A DNA stretch of 64,000 nucleotides from Microbacterium horticulturae (GCF_029094505.1 NZ_CP119108.1:868001-932000), one strand, 5' to 3'. Positions 32,894-42,831 are shown, numbered from the stretch's first letter. Notes: generated by a model not told the origin, from the sequence alone. A program made the numbers and translations.

Positions 32894-35161
32894 CTACCGG
32901 GTCGCGGCCGATGCTCCGTCCCGCGCGAACACGCTGCCCGGCTTCACGACCAGCGACCGCGGGAACAGCAGCGCCCGCATCCGTCGGCCGCCCGGCACCG
33001 AAAGATACAGTCCCGTGCGCACGGCGGCTGCGGCATCCCGCACCGCCCGTCCGTCGGCGCGAACGCCCGACTCCGCATACGCGGCCTCTTCGACCGCGCG
33101 CACGAGCAGCAGCGTCTCGGCGTCGGGGGCGTTGTGGTCGCGCACGAGGCGCCGACCCAGCGAACGCGGTGATTCGGAGACGGGCACGGGGATGCCCAGG
33201 TCGATCGCCGTCTCGCGCACCGAGCTCCAGGCGGCCATCGCATCGCCGGCGTGGGCCGCGGCATCCCTCCTCCGGCGCCGCAGCGCGCCCAGTGCCAGCG
33301 GCACGAGCAGCAGCAGCACGATGCCGACCGCTCCCAGCGCCCAGGGCAGGAGATTCACACCCGCCTGAGCACCCGCCCCGTTGTTCGCGTCCTCGGCGCG
33401 CAGCCCGTGCGGGTCGTCGCTTGCCGACGGACTGGCCGATGTCTCGGGTGTCTGCGAGGGCGCATCGGTCGGGCTGAGGTCGTCGCCGCCCCCGGCCGCC
33501 GCCGGCAGGAACCCGGTGGGCGTGCCCAGACTCTTGGTCGGTTCGAAGCCGATCCAGCCGATCCCCGCGAAATACACCTCCGGCCACGCGTGCAGCTGCG
33601 AACTCGAGACCGTGTACGTGATCGGATCGCCCTCGGTGACACGGGACGTGTCGGCGGTGCCGGGCAGATAGCCGACGACGATACGCGACGACATGCCCAG
33701 CACCCGCGCCATGATCGCGAACGCCGACGCGAAGTGGACGCAGTACCCCTTCTTCTCGCGTAGGAAGTCGGACACCGCCGACACGCTCGATCCGTCGAAG
33801 CCCTCCTGGATCGGCGCGCTCAGGGAGTACTGGAAATCGGGACCGCGGAACCAGTTCTGCAGGTCGAGCAGAGCGTCGTAGTCGCTGGTCGCGCCCTCGG
33901 TGATCTGATACGCGGCCTGCGTGATGTTCGACGGGATGACCGCCTGCAGCCCCATGCTGTCGGCATCGCCGCTGTGTGCGGTGCTGGCCTCGATCTGCTC
34001 CAGTGTCGGGTTGGGAACCTCGGCGACGACGGTGTAGTCGGCCCCCGAGGTCGACACCGTGCCGTTGCTGACGATGGTGCGGTTCGACGACATGGTCAAC
34101 CAGCCCTCGCCGAGGCCCTTGACCGTCGTTGCGGGGTAGGGCAGCGGCACGTAGCGGGCGTTCAGCGCGTCGATGTGGATGGTGGTCGTGGTCTTTTTGA
34201 CGGGGATGTCGGCGTCGGTGTCGAGCGCGTCGAACGCGGTGTCGCCCTCGAGAAGGGACGTCTGGTCGGTGTCGGGCTTCCAGATGTCCTCGTTGAACGA
34301 CGACAGGGTCGCGGCCCGGAGATACGGCGCCCCCAGCCCCGTGGTGGTGAGGGTGAGCACCGTCACCGGGTCGGGGCGGCGCAGGTCGCGCCCCAGATCG
34401 AGACTCGCGTTGATCGACGTGCCTCCGCCGAAGCCCGATCCCGCGCGCACCGGCGGGGCGGGCAGCAACGGTGTCGCCGCGACGGCGACGAGCACCGCCA
34501 CGAGGCCGATCGACAGAGCGATCGCCGACGTGCTGCTCGGCGGTGTGGGCACCGACCGCGGCGGCTGATGCCGGGTGCGTGTGTCTGCCCGCAGCAGGAA
34601 CAGGATCGCCGCGGCGAGCACGACGAAGCCGATCACATCGAAGGGGCCGGGCACGGCCAACGACGGGATCAGCGACGCAGCGATGAGCGCTATCGCGGCG
34701 GCCAGGGGCAGACGGGCGGTCAGCACGATGTGGTCGACGACGATGGCGACCGCGCCCGCCGCGGTGACGATGCAGAATGTCAGAGCGGTCGTCGCGGGCA
34801 GGGGAGCGGTGCCGAGCTGGATCTGTCCGATGGCCTCGTGCACAAGTTCGGGCACCAGGCGCAGGGTGTGCAGCGTCGGGATGAAGAAGACGATGGCCGC
34901 GTCACGCAGGAACGTGCCGGTGACCAGCACCACCCAGGCGGCGACCTCGATGAGCGAGACGACCGGCGCCGCGAGGCCCGTCCGGCGCCCGACGAACCCG
35001 ACGGCGAACACCGTGCCGCTCACGATGAGGACCCCGACGATCCACGCGCCGGGGGCGATGACGCCCAGCAGGGGTGCGAGGGCGGCCAGCAGCGCCGCCC
35101 ACGATGCGATCGACAGCGACAGGTGTGCGCCGCTTCGGCGCGGTGCGGCGGGCGCGCTCAT
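32894..35161 (-). CDS. TgpA-like transglutaminase-domain membrane protein
   Basis: Membrane protein of 755 residues. About six helices occupy residues 20-230; an extracytoplasmic transglutaminase-like domain follows with Cys474 (KKGYCVHFASAF), His524 (QLHAWPEVYF) and Asp/Glu in GWIGFEPTKS as the catalytic set. A Ser/Thr/Pro-rich linker precedes one more helix near residue 605 (LLPWALGAVGIVLLLLVPLA) and a cytoplasmic tail. It is the third gene of moxR-DUF58-tgpA, a conserved but poorly understood operon; the trio may act in envelope or enzyme maturation. Its ATG overlaps the DUF58 stop (ATGA). Confidence 0.9.
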   Translation of the reverse strand: MSAPAAPRRSGAHLSLSIASWAALLAALAPLLGVIAPGAWIVGVLIVSGTVFAVGFVGRRTGLAAPVVSLIEVAAWVVLVTGTFLRDAAIVFFIPTLHTLRLVPELVHEAIGQIQLGTAPLPATTALTFCIVTAAGAVAIVVDHIVLTARLPLAAAIALIAASLIPSLAVPGPFDVIGFVVLAAAILFLLRADTRTRHQPPRSVPTPPSSTSAIALSIGLVAVLVAVAATPLLPAPPVRAGSGFGGGTSINASLDLGRDLRRPDPVTVLTLTTTGLGAPYLRAATLSSFNEDIWKPDTDQTSLLEGDTAFDALDTDADIPVKKTTTTIHIDALNARYVPLPYPATTVKGLGEGWLTMSSNRTIVSNGTVSTSGADYTVVAEVPNPTLEQIEASTAHSGDADSMGLQAVIPSNITQAAYQITEGATSDYDALLDLQNWFRGPDFQYSLSAPIQEGFDGSSVSAVSDFLREKKGYCVHFASAFAIMARVLGMSSRIVVGYLPGTADTSRVTEGDPITYTVSSSQLHAWPEVYFAGIGWIGFEPTKSLGTPTGFLPAAAGGGDDLSPTDAPSQTPETSASPSASDDPHGLRAEDANNGAGAQAGVNLLPWALGAVGIVLLLLVPLALGALRRRRRDAAAHAGDAMAAWSSVRETAIDLGIPVPVSESPRSLGRRLVRDHNAPDAETLLLVRAVEEAAYAESGVRADGRAVRDAAAAVRTGLYLSVPGGRRMRALLFPRSLVVKPGSVFARDGASAATR

Positions 35162-36411
35162 GACGAGACCTCCGCCGCGACGACGTCGGCGTGCGCGACG
35201 CGGAGCCAGGCATCTCGCAGCGACGTGCCGGGGGCGATGGATGTCGCGTACCACCCGGTGGCGGCCGCGCGCTCGACGGCGTCGGAGAGCGCGTCGGTCG
35301 TCAGCAGCACCGGATGCACGCTGTGCGCAGGTACCGGTGCCAGCGCGTCGACGTCGTCGGTGCTGAGCGCGCCGGTGATGACGACGAGCGGGCCGATGGT
35401 CGATCCCGACCACAGGTGCGCGAGTGTCGCCAGGTGTGTCGATCCCTGCGCCGTGACGGTCGCGAACCGCGCGACGAGCACGGCGACGGCGGACTGCTCG
35501 CCACCGGGCACGACCTCCGACAGCGGCGTGCCGTCGACGTCGATGACCTGCACGGCGTAGCCGTCGCGCACGAGCGCGTTCACAGCCGAGACGCATGCAT
35601 CCACGGCCGCCTCGAAGTCTTCATCGGCGCCCGGCCGGTCCGCAGCATCCGCCCCCCACCGCGCCTTGCCGCGATCGAGGACGACCGTCGCCTCGGGGGT
35701 GGATTCCTGCTCCTCTTCGCGCACCATGAGCATGTCGCGGTGCGCCGTGGCGCGCCAATGGATGCGCCGCATCGAATCACCGGGCTGATACGGCCGGGCG
35801 ATGAGGTTGTCGGTGCCCTGTCCGAGCCGGGTCGTGGTGGCCTGCAGCATCCCGCCCGTCGCTCCGGCGAAGGCCGTCAGCGGCGGCAGCTCGATGCACT
35901 GCGGGGTGACGATCAGGCGCGTCGTGTCGCCGACCTCTGCTACCCGTCGGGCGATCCCGAACGGGTCGCGGATGGTCAGATCGAGCGGACCCAGCCAGTG
36001 CACTCCGCGCCGCGTGGCGTGCAGATCGTAGACGAGGTCGACGGCACGGTCGCCGCCGCGCAGCCCCGACCCGAGCGCGGGGAAGCGCCCGTCGGTACGG
36101 CCCTCCAGCCCGTCGGGCACGCGGTCCTCCCACGTGCCGGGTGTCGTGGGCAGCGCCGTGCGCACCCCGACATGCACGGTGACCCGCACTCCATCACCGA
36201 CGGGTACCGCTGTCGGCGACGATGACCGGGTGAGCGACACGTCGCGGCGCGTGATGTGCAGCGCGATGAGGCTCACGACCACGAGCGCCGTGAGGAAGAC
36301 ACCGAACGCCAGCAGCTGGACCGAGCCCAGCTGCGCGGCGGCGATGAAGCACGCGAGCGCCAGGACGCCGGTGCCGGTGCCCCGGGCGGTCAGTGGCCAC
36401 GCGCGTCTCAT
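35158..36411 (-). CDS. DUF58 protein
   Basis: Protein of 417 residues with two N-terminal membrane helices (GVLALACFIAAAQLGSVQLL and AFGVFLTALVVVSLIALHI) and the DUF58 signature RPYQPGDSMRRIHWRATAHR near residue 225, followed by a von Willebrand-A-like region (EATVVLDRGKARWGADAADR). DUF58 proteins almost always sit beside MoxR ATPases, which are thought to act on them as chaperones. Coupled by overlap to tgpA downstream and one base away from the moxR stop upstream. Confidence 0.92.
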   Translation of the reverse strand: MRRAWPLTARGTGTGVLALACFIAAAQLGSVQLLAFGVFLTALVVVSLIALHITRRDVSLTRSSSPTAVPVGDGVRVTVHVGVRTALPTTPGTWEDRVPDGLEGRTDGRFPALGSGLRGGDRAVDLVYDLHATRRGVHWLGPLDLTIRDPFGIARRVAEVGDTTRLIVTPQCIELPPLTAFAGATGGMLQATTTRLGQGTDNLIARPYQPGDSMRRIHWRATAHRDMLMVREEEQESTPEATVVLDRGKARWGADAADRPGADEDFEAAVDACVSAVNALVRDGYAVQVIDVDGTPLSEVVPGGEQSAVAVLVARFATVTAQGSTHLATLAHLWSGSTIGPLVVITGALSTDDVDALAPVPAHSVHPVLLTTDALSDAVERAAATGWYATSIAPGTSLRDAWLRVAHADVVAAEVSS

Positions 36412-36412
36412 G

Positions 36413-37432
36413 TCAGGCTCCGGCGGCGAGCGGCACGGGCACCGTCGCGGCGAGCCGCTGCAGGATCGCGATGACGGCATCGGCGCCGCTGCGGCCGCGC
36501 ACGCTCGACGCACGTGCGGGGATGAGCCGGTGCGCGAACACCGGAATAAGCAGGGCGCTGATGTCGTCGGGGATGACGAAGGCCCGTCCGTCGAGCGCCG
36601 CCCAGACCTTTGCCGCGCGCACGAGCTGCAGCGTCGCGCGCGGGCTCGCCCCCAGCCGCAGGTCGGGGTGCACGCGGGTCGCCTGCGCGAGCGCGACAGC
36701 GTACTGCTCGACGGCAGCGGAGACATGCACGCGCCGGGCCCAGGCGATCAGCGCCCGCACCGAACCGGCGTCGGTGACCGCGCGGATCGCCGACAGCGGG
36801 TTGGCGGTGTCGCGCTCGCGGATCATCTGGGCCTCGGCCGCGGCATCCGGATATCCCATCGAGATCCGCATCATGAACCGGTCGCGCTGCGCCTCGGGCA
36901 GCGCATAGGTGCCCTCCATCTCGAGCGGATTCTGCGTCGCCACGACGAGGAACGGGTCAGGCAGCGGGTGCGTGCGGCCGTCGACGGTGACCTGCCCTTC
37001 CTCCATGGCCTCCAGCAGCGCCGACTGCGTCTTGGGGGAGGAACGGTTGATCTCGTCGGCGATCACGATGTTCGCGAACACCGCGCCCGGTTTGAACTCG
37101 AATTCGCGCTCGCCGGGGTTGAAGACCGACACGCCGGTCACATCGCTGGGCAGCAGATCGGGAGTGAATTGGATGCGGCGGACCGTGGCCTCCACGGTGG
37201 CCGCCAGCGCCCGCGCGAGCATCGTCTTGCCGACGCCCGGCACGTCCTCGATGAGCAGGTGACCCTCGGCCAGCAGCACGACCAGCGCGCTGCGGACGGC
37301 GTCGGGCTTACCGTCGATCACACGCGAGACCTCGTCGAGAATCCGCCCGGTCGCCTGGGCGAACGCCGACGGGCTCATCGGCGGCGCGTCGGGGGCAGGG
37401 GAGGAGGAGGTCGTCGTCTGCTGCTGCGGCAT
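36413..37432 (-). CDS. MoxR-family AAA+ ATPase
   Basis: AAA+ protein of 339 residues. Walker A is DVPGVGKTML (about residues 63-72), Walker B is IVIADEINRSSPKTQSALLEAMEE, and the sensor region ATQNPLEMEGTYALPEAQRDRF is the MoxR hallmark. A lid domain ends the protein. The first gene of the three-gene operon with DUF58 and TgpA; MoxR proteins help mature or assemble partner proteins. The first about 18 residues are low-complexity (MPQQQTTTSSSPAPDAPP), so ATG at residue 19 is an alternative start. Confidence 0.94.
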   Translation of the reverse strand: MPQQQTTTSSSPAPDAPPMSPSAFAQATGRILDEVSRVIDGKPDAVRSALVVLLAEGHLLIEDVPGVGKTMLARALAATVEATVRRIQFTPDLLPSDVTGVSVFNPGEREFEFKPGAVFANIVIADEINRSSPKTQSALLEAMEEGQVTVDGRTHPLPDPFLVVATQNPLEMEGTYALPEAQRDRFMMRISMGYPDAAAEAQMIRERDTANPLSAIRAVTDAGSVRALIAWARRVHVSAAVEQYAVALAQATRVHPDLRLGASPRATLQLVRAAKVWAALDGRAFVIPDDISALLIPVFAHRLIPARASSVRGRSGADAVIAILQRLAATVPVPLAAGA

Positions 37433-37557
37433 CGGGCAGTCCTTCGCGGGTCGGGCGCGGGCACCATCGCCCGTGTCTTCCGATCGTAACGCGGGGCGGC
37501 GATGTCGGTGGCTGGGAAGGCGGGGTGAAGGGGCCGGCGTGGTTCGGTTACACTGGG

Positions 37558-37652
37558 GACAGCTCTCCGCGAGGCGGCATCCAGGCCAACTCCCCCAGGA
37601 CGGAAACGTAGCAAGGGTAACCAGGCTCTGCCGGGTTCGCGGAGAGTCTTTC
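37558..37652 (+). ncRNA. ffs: 4.5S signal recognition particle RNA (small bacterial type)
   Basis: The apical domain is conserved: CCAGGACGGAAACGTAGCAA with the GGAA tetraloop and the AGCA/ACC symmetric and asymmetric internal loops where Ffh binds. The long closing stem pairs CTCTCCGCGA with TCGCGGAGAG. It is followed by TCTTTCTTTT, a T-rich end that can serve as terminator. TACACT at about 37549-37554 is a fitting -10 box. It works with Ffh to target nascent membrane proteins. Confidence 0.95.
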
Positions 37653-37690
37653 TTTTGCCCTCTTCTGCCCCGATGAGCCTCTGAGCGGCC

Positions 37691-38167
37691 TCAGCCCTGC
37701 CCGCGGTTGCGGCGGCGGGCGTGATGTGGCGCGCGGCCGCCCACGAACGACCGGGCGGAGTCGACGACGAAGCCCTGTCGTAGCGCCTCGCGCCCGATCA
37801 GCATGCGAAAGCCCATCTCGTCGCGGTTCGACAGCGTCATCTCGGCCGTGATCTGCCGGCCGAGCAGCACGACGTCCATGAGCACGACGTAGCGCTCAGC
37901 GGTGTGCCCCGACGAGCTGCGGATAGTGCGGCGATCGTGCACCGCGCACTCGTAGCTCACGGCATCCTCGTCCGATTCCTGCCACGGCAGCACCCGGAAC
38001 CGTACCCGATCCGCCTGGCCGGGCACGGGTTCGACGTCGAAGGCGTGCAGCGCCGACGAACGCGCGCCGGTGTCGAGCTTGGCCTTGATCCACGGGATGC
38101 CGAGCTCGGGCAGTCCCACCCACTCGCGCCACCCCGCGATGGTGCTTGGATGGGTAGTCTCGGTCAT
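37691..38167 (-). CDS. RimB-like ATP-dependent zinc protease (DUF785)
   Basis: Small retropepsin-like protein of 158 residues. IPWIKAKLDTGARSSALHAF (about residues 23-42) contains the Asp-Thr-Gly active-site motif, and MGFRMLIGREALRQGFVVDS near residue 125 is the family's second block. Relatives (RimB) partner with RimK, trimming glutamate tails on ribosomal protein S6, and here the gene is divergent from rimK with only 26 bases between the starts. ATG 38167 (MTETTH) is chosen over ATG 38188, which would overlap the rimK start region. The C-terminus is basic. Confidence 0.86.
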   Translation of the reverse strand: MTETTHPSTIAGWREWVGLPELGIPWIKAKLDTGARSSALHAFDVEPVPGQADRVRFRVLPWQESDEDAVSYECAVHDRRTIRSSSGHTAERYVVLMDVVLLGRQITAEMTLSNRDEMGFRMLIGREALRQGFVVDSARSFVGGRAPHHARRRNRGQG

Positions 38168-38193
38168 CCGTCCATCTTGGCAGGGCACCCCAC

Positions 38194-39393
38194 ATGAAAC
38201 TCGCGATCCTCTCCCGCGCGCCGCAGTCGTACTCCACGCAGCGGCTGCGCACGGCCGCCGCGCAGCGCGGGCACCGCGCCAAGGTGCTCAACACCCTGCG
38301 GTTCGCGATCGACCTGTCGGGTGAAGAACCCGACCTGTGGTTCCGCGGGCGGCCCCTGAGCGATTACGACGCGATCCTGCCGCGCATCGGCAACTCGATC
38401 ACCTACTTCGGCACGGCTGTGGTGCGCCAGTTCGAGCAGATGGACGTGTACACGCCGAACACCGCCAACGGCATAGCGAACGCGCGCGACAAGCTGCGCG
38501 CGAACCAGATCCTCTCCCGGCACAACATCGCGCTGCCGGCGACGGCGTTCGTGCGCAACCGCGCCGATGTGCGCCCGGCCATCGAGCGGGTCGGCGGCGC
38601 TCCGGTCGTCATCAAGCTGCTCGAAGGCACGCAGGGGATCGGCGTGATCCTCGCGCCGCAGGTGAAGGTCGCCGAGGCGATCATCGAGACACTCCATTCG
38701 ACGAAGCAGAACGTGCTCATCCAGAAGTTCATCGCCGAGAGCCGCGGGCGCGACATCCGTGCGCTCGTGGTCGGCGACCGCGTCGTGGCGGCGATGCGGC
38801 GGGTCGCGAACGGCGACGAATTCCGCTCCAACGTGCACCGCGGCGGCACCGTCGAGCCGGTCACGCTCGACCCCGCCTTCGAGGCGGCGGCGGTGCGCAG
38901 CGCCCAGATCATGGGGCTGCGCGTCGCGGGCGTCGACATGCTCGAGAGCGACGACGGGCCGCTGGTGATGGAGGTCAACTCGTCACCGGGCCTGCAGGGC
39001 ATCGAGACGGCCACCAAGCTCGACGTGGCAGGGGCGATCATCGACTTCATCGCCAATCAGGTCGGGTTCCCCGAGATCGACGTGCGTCAGCGTCTGAACG
39101 TGTCGACCGGCTACGGCGTCGCCGAACTGCTCGTGCACGCCGACGCGGGCCTTGTCGGTCAGAGCCTCGGCGAATCCGGCCTGTGGGAACGCGATATCAC
39201 CGTGCTCACGCTGCACCGCGGCGCCACCGTGATCCCCAACCCGCGCAAGGGCGTCGTGCTCGAGGTCGGAGACCGGCTGCTGTGCTTCGGCAAGCTCGAA
39301 GAGATGCGCTCGATGATCCCCGAGCGGCGCCGGCGCCGGCAACGAGTGCGCCGGCTGCCCAAAGAGCCGATCCCCGACGCGCCGGCCGGCTGA
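38194..39393 (+). CDS. rimK: RimK-type ATP-grasp ligase with RCK_C-like tail
   Basis: Protein of 399 residues. Residues 1-295 form a RimK ligase (N-domain MKLAILSRAPQSYSTQRL; ATP-grasp elements VIKLLEGTQGIGVIL, FIAESRGRDIRALVVG and DMLESDDGPLVMEVNSSPGLQGIE), which in relatives adds glutamate to ribosomal protein S6. Residues about 305-385 (GVAELLVHADAGLVGQSLGE ... VVLEVGDRLLCFGKLEEM) look like a TrkA-C/RCK_C domain, known for binding small regulatory ligands. Plain RimK is about 300 residues. It is divergent from the RimB-like gene. Confidence 0.9.
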   Translation: MKLAILSRAPQSYSTQRLRTAAAQRGHRAKVLNTLRFAIDLSGEEPDLWFRGRPLSDYDAILPRIGNSITYFGTAVVRQFEQMDVYTPNTANGIANARDKLRANQILSRHNIALPATAFVRNRADVRPAIERVGGAPVVIKLLEGTQGIGVILAPQVKVAEAIIETLHSTKQNVLIQKFIAESRGRDIRALVVGDRVVAAMRRVANGDEFRSNVHRGGTVEPVTLDPAFEAAAVRSAQIMGLRVAGVDMLESDDGPLVMEVNSSPGLQGIETATKLDVAGAIIDFIANQVGFPEIDVRQRLNVSTGYGVAELLVHADAGLVGQSLGESGLWERDITVLTLHRGATVIPNPRKGVVLEVGDRLLCFGKLEEMRSMIPERRRRRQRVRRLPKEPIPDAPAG

Positions 39394-39446
39394 TTCACAC
39401 GGCCCGCTCCCTCCCACGCGGGTCCGTACGCCCCTAGGCTGAAGAG

Positions 39447-41594
39447 GTGGCGCAGAGCATCTTCATCACGTCGGCAGAAGGCCATTCCGGCAAGTCCACG
39501 ATCGCGCTGGGGGTGCTCGACGCGCTCAGTCATGCGACGCCGCGGGTCGGGGTGTTCCGGCCGATAGCGCGCTCGACCGACGAACGCGACTATGTGCTCG
39601 ACATGCTGCTCGAGCACGACGGCGTCGACCTCGCGTACGACGAGTGCATCGGCGTCACCTACGACGACGTGCGCACCGACTCCGAGGCCGCCCTCGGCGT
39701 CATCGTCGAGCGTTACAAAGCGGTCGAAGCGCAGTGCGACACCGTTGTGATCCTCGGCAGCGACTTCACCGACGTGGGAAGTCCCGCCGAGCTCGGCTAC
39801 AACGCCCGCATCGCGGCGAACCTGGGCGCTCCGGTGCTGCTGGTGCTGGGCGGCCGCTCGCAGGAGGGGCTGGGCGAGCAGCTCGGGACATCGCAGCCGC
39901 GCACCGCTGAGCAGATGGGACAGATAGCCGCGCTCGCGCTGGCCGAGCTCGTGCACGGCCGGGCCGAGCTATTCGCCGTCGTCGCCAACCGCACCGACCC
40001 GGATGCGCTCGTCGAGACGACGGCGGCCGTGAAGGCGGTGGTGGATGCCTCGGCCTTCGGCCACGGCATCCCGGTCTGGGCCCTCCCCGAAGACCGTGTC
40101 TTGGTCGCCCCATCCGTGCGCGGTGTGATGCGCTCGCTCGATGCGACGCTCATCAAGGGCGACCCCGAACTGCTCACCCGCGAGGTGCTCGACGTCGTCG
40201 TCGCGGGCATGTCGATGGACAACGTGCTGCCGCGGCTCGAGGAGGGCGCGCTGGTGGTCGTGGCCGCCGACCGCACCGACGTGCTCCTTGCGACGCTGCT
40301 GGCGAACGCGTCGGGAACGTTCCCGTCGCTGGCGGGCATCGCGCTGAACGGGCCGTTTCCGCTGCCCGATGCGATCGAGCGCCTCATCGAGGGGCTGGGC
40401 TCGTCGTTGCCCATCATCAGCACCGAGTACGGCACATACGAAACCGCGTTGCGCATCATGCGCACGCGCGGGCGACTGGCCGCCGACTCGCAGCGCCGGT
40501 ACGACACGGCGCTGGCGATGTTCGAGCAGCACGTCGACGTCGACGAGCTCACGCGGGCCCTGGGCCTTGCGCGTTCGACCGTCGTCACCCCGCTCATGTT
40601 CGGCTACCAGCTGGTCGAGCGCGCGCGCTCGAACCGCAAGCGCATCGTTCTGCCCGAGGGCGACGACGACCGCGTGCTGCGGGCGGCGGCCACGGTCCTG
40701 TCGCGGGGAATCGCCGACATCACGATCCTCGGCGAGCCGTTCGAGGTGCGCAATCGCGCGATCGAGCTGGGCATCGACATCAGCGGTGCGCAGGTGCTGA
40801 GCCCGTTCGACGCCGTGCACGTCGACAAGTTCGCGCACGAGTATGAGCGCCTGCGTGCGCACAAGGGCATGACGTACGCGCGTGCGGCCGATACCGTGAC
40901 CGACGTCTCGTACTTCGGCACCCTCATGGTGCACGAGGGTCTGGCCGACGGAATGGTCTCGGGCGCCGCGCACACGACCGCGCACACGATCCGTCCGGCG
41001 TTCGAGATCATCAAGACGAAGCCGGGGGTCTCGGTGGTCTCGAGCGTGTTCCTCATGGCGCTCGCCGACCGTGTGCTCGTCTACGGCGACTGTGCCGTGA
41101 TCCCCGATCCCTCCAGCGAGCAGCTCGCCGACATCGCCGTCTCGTCGGCGGCCACAGCCTCGCAATTCGGCATCGAACCGCGGGTGGCGATGCTGTCGTA
41201 CTCGACGGGGGAGTCCGGTGCCGGCGCCGATGTCGAGAAGGTCCGCGCCGCCACGGCGCTGGTGCGCGAACGGGCGCCTGAGCTGCCGGTCGAGGGGCCG
41301 ATCCAGTACGACGCGGCGGCCGATGCCGCCGTCGCTGCGGCGAAGATGCCCGGGTCGGATGTCGCGGGCCGGGCGACGGTCTTCATCTTCCCCGACCTGA
41401 ACACCGGCAACAACACCTACAAGGCGGTGCAGCGCTCTGCCGGCGCCGTGGCGATCGGCCCCGTGCTGCAGGGGTTGAACAAGCCCATCAACGACCTCTC
41501 CCGCGGCGCCCTTGTCGATGACATCGTGAACACGATCGCCATCACGGCGATCCAGGCGCAGGGAACGGCATCCACCACCGGAGAAACCGCATGA
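39447..41594 (+). CDS. pta: phosphate acetyltransferase
   Basis: Converts acetyl-CoA and phosphate to acetyl phosphate; 715 residues, the long type. The N-terminal P-loop-like domain begins SIFITSAEGHSGKSTIALG; a DRTGG-like central domain follows; the catalytic PTA domain starts near residue 385 (LVERARSNRKRIVLPEGDDD) and includes VSGAAHTTAHTIRPAFEIIK and the C-terminal FPDLNTGNNTYKAVQRSAGA. The GTG start is six bases after a TAGGCT box (39435-39440), suggesting a leaderless mRNA. The stop overlaps the ackA ATG. Confidence 0.96.
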   Translation: MAQSIFITSAEGHSGKSTIALGVLDALSHATPRVGVFRPIARSTDERDYVLDMLLEHDGVDLAYDECIGVTYDDVRTDSEAALGVIVERYKAVEAQCDTVVILGSDFTDVGSPAELGYNARIAANLGAPVLLVLGGRSQEGLGEQLGTSQPRTAEQMGQIAALALAELVHGRAELFAVVANRTDPDALVETTAAVKAVVDASAFGHGIPVWALPEDRVLVAPSVRGVMRSLDATLIKGDPELLTREVLDVVVAGMSMDNVLPRLEEGALVVVAADRTDVLLATLLANASGTFPSLAGIALNGPFPLPDAIERLIEGLGSSLPIISTEYGTYETALRIMRTRGRLAADSQRRYDTALAMFEQHVDVDELTRALGLARSTVVTPLMFGYQLVERARSNRKRIVLPEGDDDRVLRAAATVLSRGIADITILGEPFEVRNRAIELGIDISGAQVLSPFDAVHVDKFAHEYERLRAHKGMTYARAADTVTDVSYFGTLMVHEGLADGMVSGAAHTTAHTIRPAFEIIKTKPGVSVVSSVFLMALADRVLVYGDCAVIPDPSSEQLADIAVSSAATASQFGIEPRVAMLSYSTGESGAGADVEKVRAATALVRERAPELPVEGPIQYDAAADAAVAAAKMPGSDVAGRATVFIFPDLNTGNNTYKAVQRSAGAVAIGPVLQGLNKPINDLSRGALVDDIVNTIAITAIQAQGTASTTGETA

Positions 41595-42820
41595 GCATCG
41601 TCCTCGTCGTCAACAGCGGCTCGAGTTCGTTCAAATATCAGCTGCTCGACATGAGCACCGAAGGCGTCCTCGCCTCGGGACTCGTCGAGCGCATCGGGCA
41701 GGAGATGGGGCGGTGCCGGCACACGGTGCACCGCACCGCCGCCGAGGGCGAGCCGGCGCCGACCATGCTCGACGCCACCTACGAGCGCGAGCTGCCGATC
41801 CCCGACCACTTCGCCGGGTTCGCGGCGATGCTCGACGACTTCACGGCGCATGGCCCGAGCCTCGACGACAACCCGCCCGATGCCGTGGGGCACCGGGTCG
41901 TGCACGGCGGCGCGCGGTTCTTCGAGCCCACCATCATCACGCCGCTCGTCGAGATCAACATCGAAGAGCTCGAGGTGCTCGCGCCCCTGCACAATCCCGC
42001 GAACCTCGCCGGGATCATCGCCGCCAAGCGCGCGTTCCCCGCCGTGCCGCACGTGGCGGTGTTCGATACCGCGTTCCATCAGACGCTGCCGGCCGACGCC
42101 TATACCTACGCGATCGATGCGAAGCTGGCCGCGCAGCATCGCATCCGCCGCTACGGATTCCACGGCACCTCGCACAAGTTCGTCAGCGAGGCCGCAGCGG
42201 CCTTCCTGGGGCACCCGGTCGCCGAGCTGAAGCAGATAGTCTTCCACCTGGGCAACGGCGCCTCGGTGACCGCCGTGGACGGCGGGCGCTCGGTGGAGAC
42301 GTCGATGGGCTTCACCCCGCTGGAGGGCCTGGTCATGGGCACACGCTCGGGCGACGTCGACCCGGCCGCACTGTTCCAACTGCACCGTCGTGCGGGTCTC
42401 GACGTCGACGCGCTCGACGATCTCCTCAACAAGCGCAGCGGGCTGAAGGGGCTCAGCGGCTTCTCCGACATGCGCGATGTCATGGCCGGCGTTCAGCGCG
42501 GCGAACCGGGCGCGACGCTCGCGTTCGACGTCTACGTGCACCGGTTGCGCGCATACGCCGGCGCGTACCTGGCCCAGCTGGGCGGGGCCGATGTGATCTC
42601 GTTCACCGCCGGCATCGGCGAGAACGCGCCCGAGATCCGGGCCGCCGCGATGTCGACGCTCGGATTCGTCGGGGTGGAAGTGGATGCCGCGCGCAACGAG
42701 GCACCGGACCGCGGCATCCGGATCATCTCCACCGACAGCTCCGCGGTGACGGTGCTCGTGGTGCCGACGAACGAGGAGCTCGAGATCGCCCGGCAGACCC
42801 TGCAGGCGGCCGGCGCCTGA
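41591..42820 (+). CDS. ackA: acetate kinase
   Basis: Makes ATP and acetate from acetyl phosphate; 409 residues, normal length. The N-terminal phosphate loop VVNSGSSSFKYQLL, HRVVHGG, FHLGNGASVTAVDGG and the C-terminal FTAGIGENAPEIR are all present. ATGA overlap with pta shows a coupled pair for overflow metabolism or substrate-level phosphorylation. The beta-phosphoglucomutase gene follows after 11 bases. Confidence 0.97.
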   Translation: MSIVLVVNSGSSSFKYQLLDMSTEGVLASGLVERIGQEMGRCRHTVHRTAAEGEPAPTMLDATYERELPIPDHFAGFAAMLDDFTAHGPSLDDNPPDAVGHRVVHGGARFFEPTIITPLVEINIEELEVLAPLHNPANLAGIIAAKRAFPAVPHVAVFDTAFHQTLPADAYTYAIDAKLAAQHRIRRYGFHGTSHKFVSEAAAAFLGHPVAELKQIVFHLGNGASVTAVDGGRSVETSMGFTPLEGLVMGTRSGDVDPAALFQLHRRAGLDVDALDDLLNKRSGLKGLSGFSDMRDVMAGVQRGEPGATLAFDVYVHRLRAYAGAYLAQLGGADVISFTAGIGENAPEIRAAAMSTLGFVGVEVDAARNEAPDRGIRIISTDSSAVTVLVVPTNEELEIARQTLQAAGA

Positions 42821-42831
42821 AAGGGGACACC

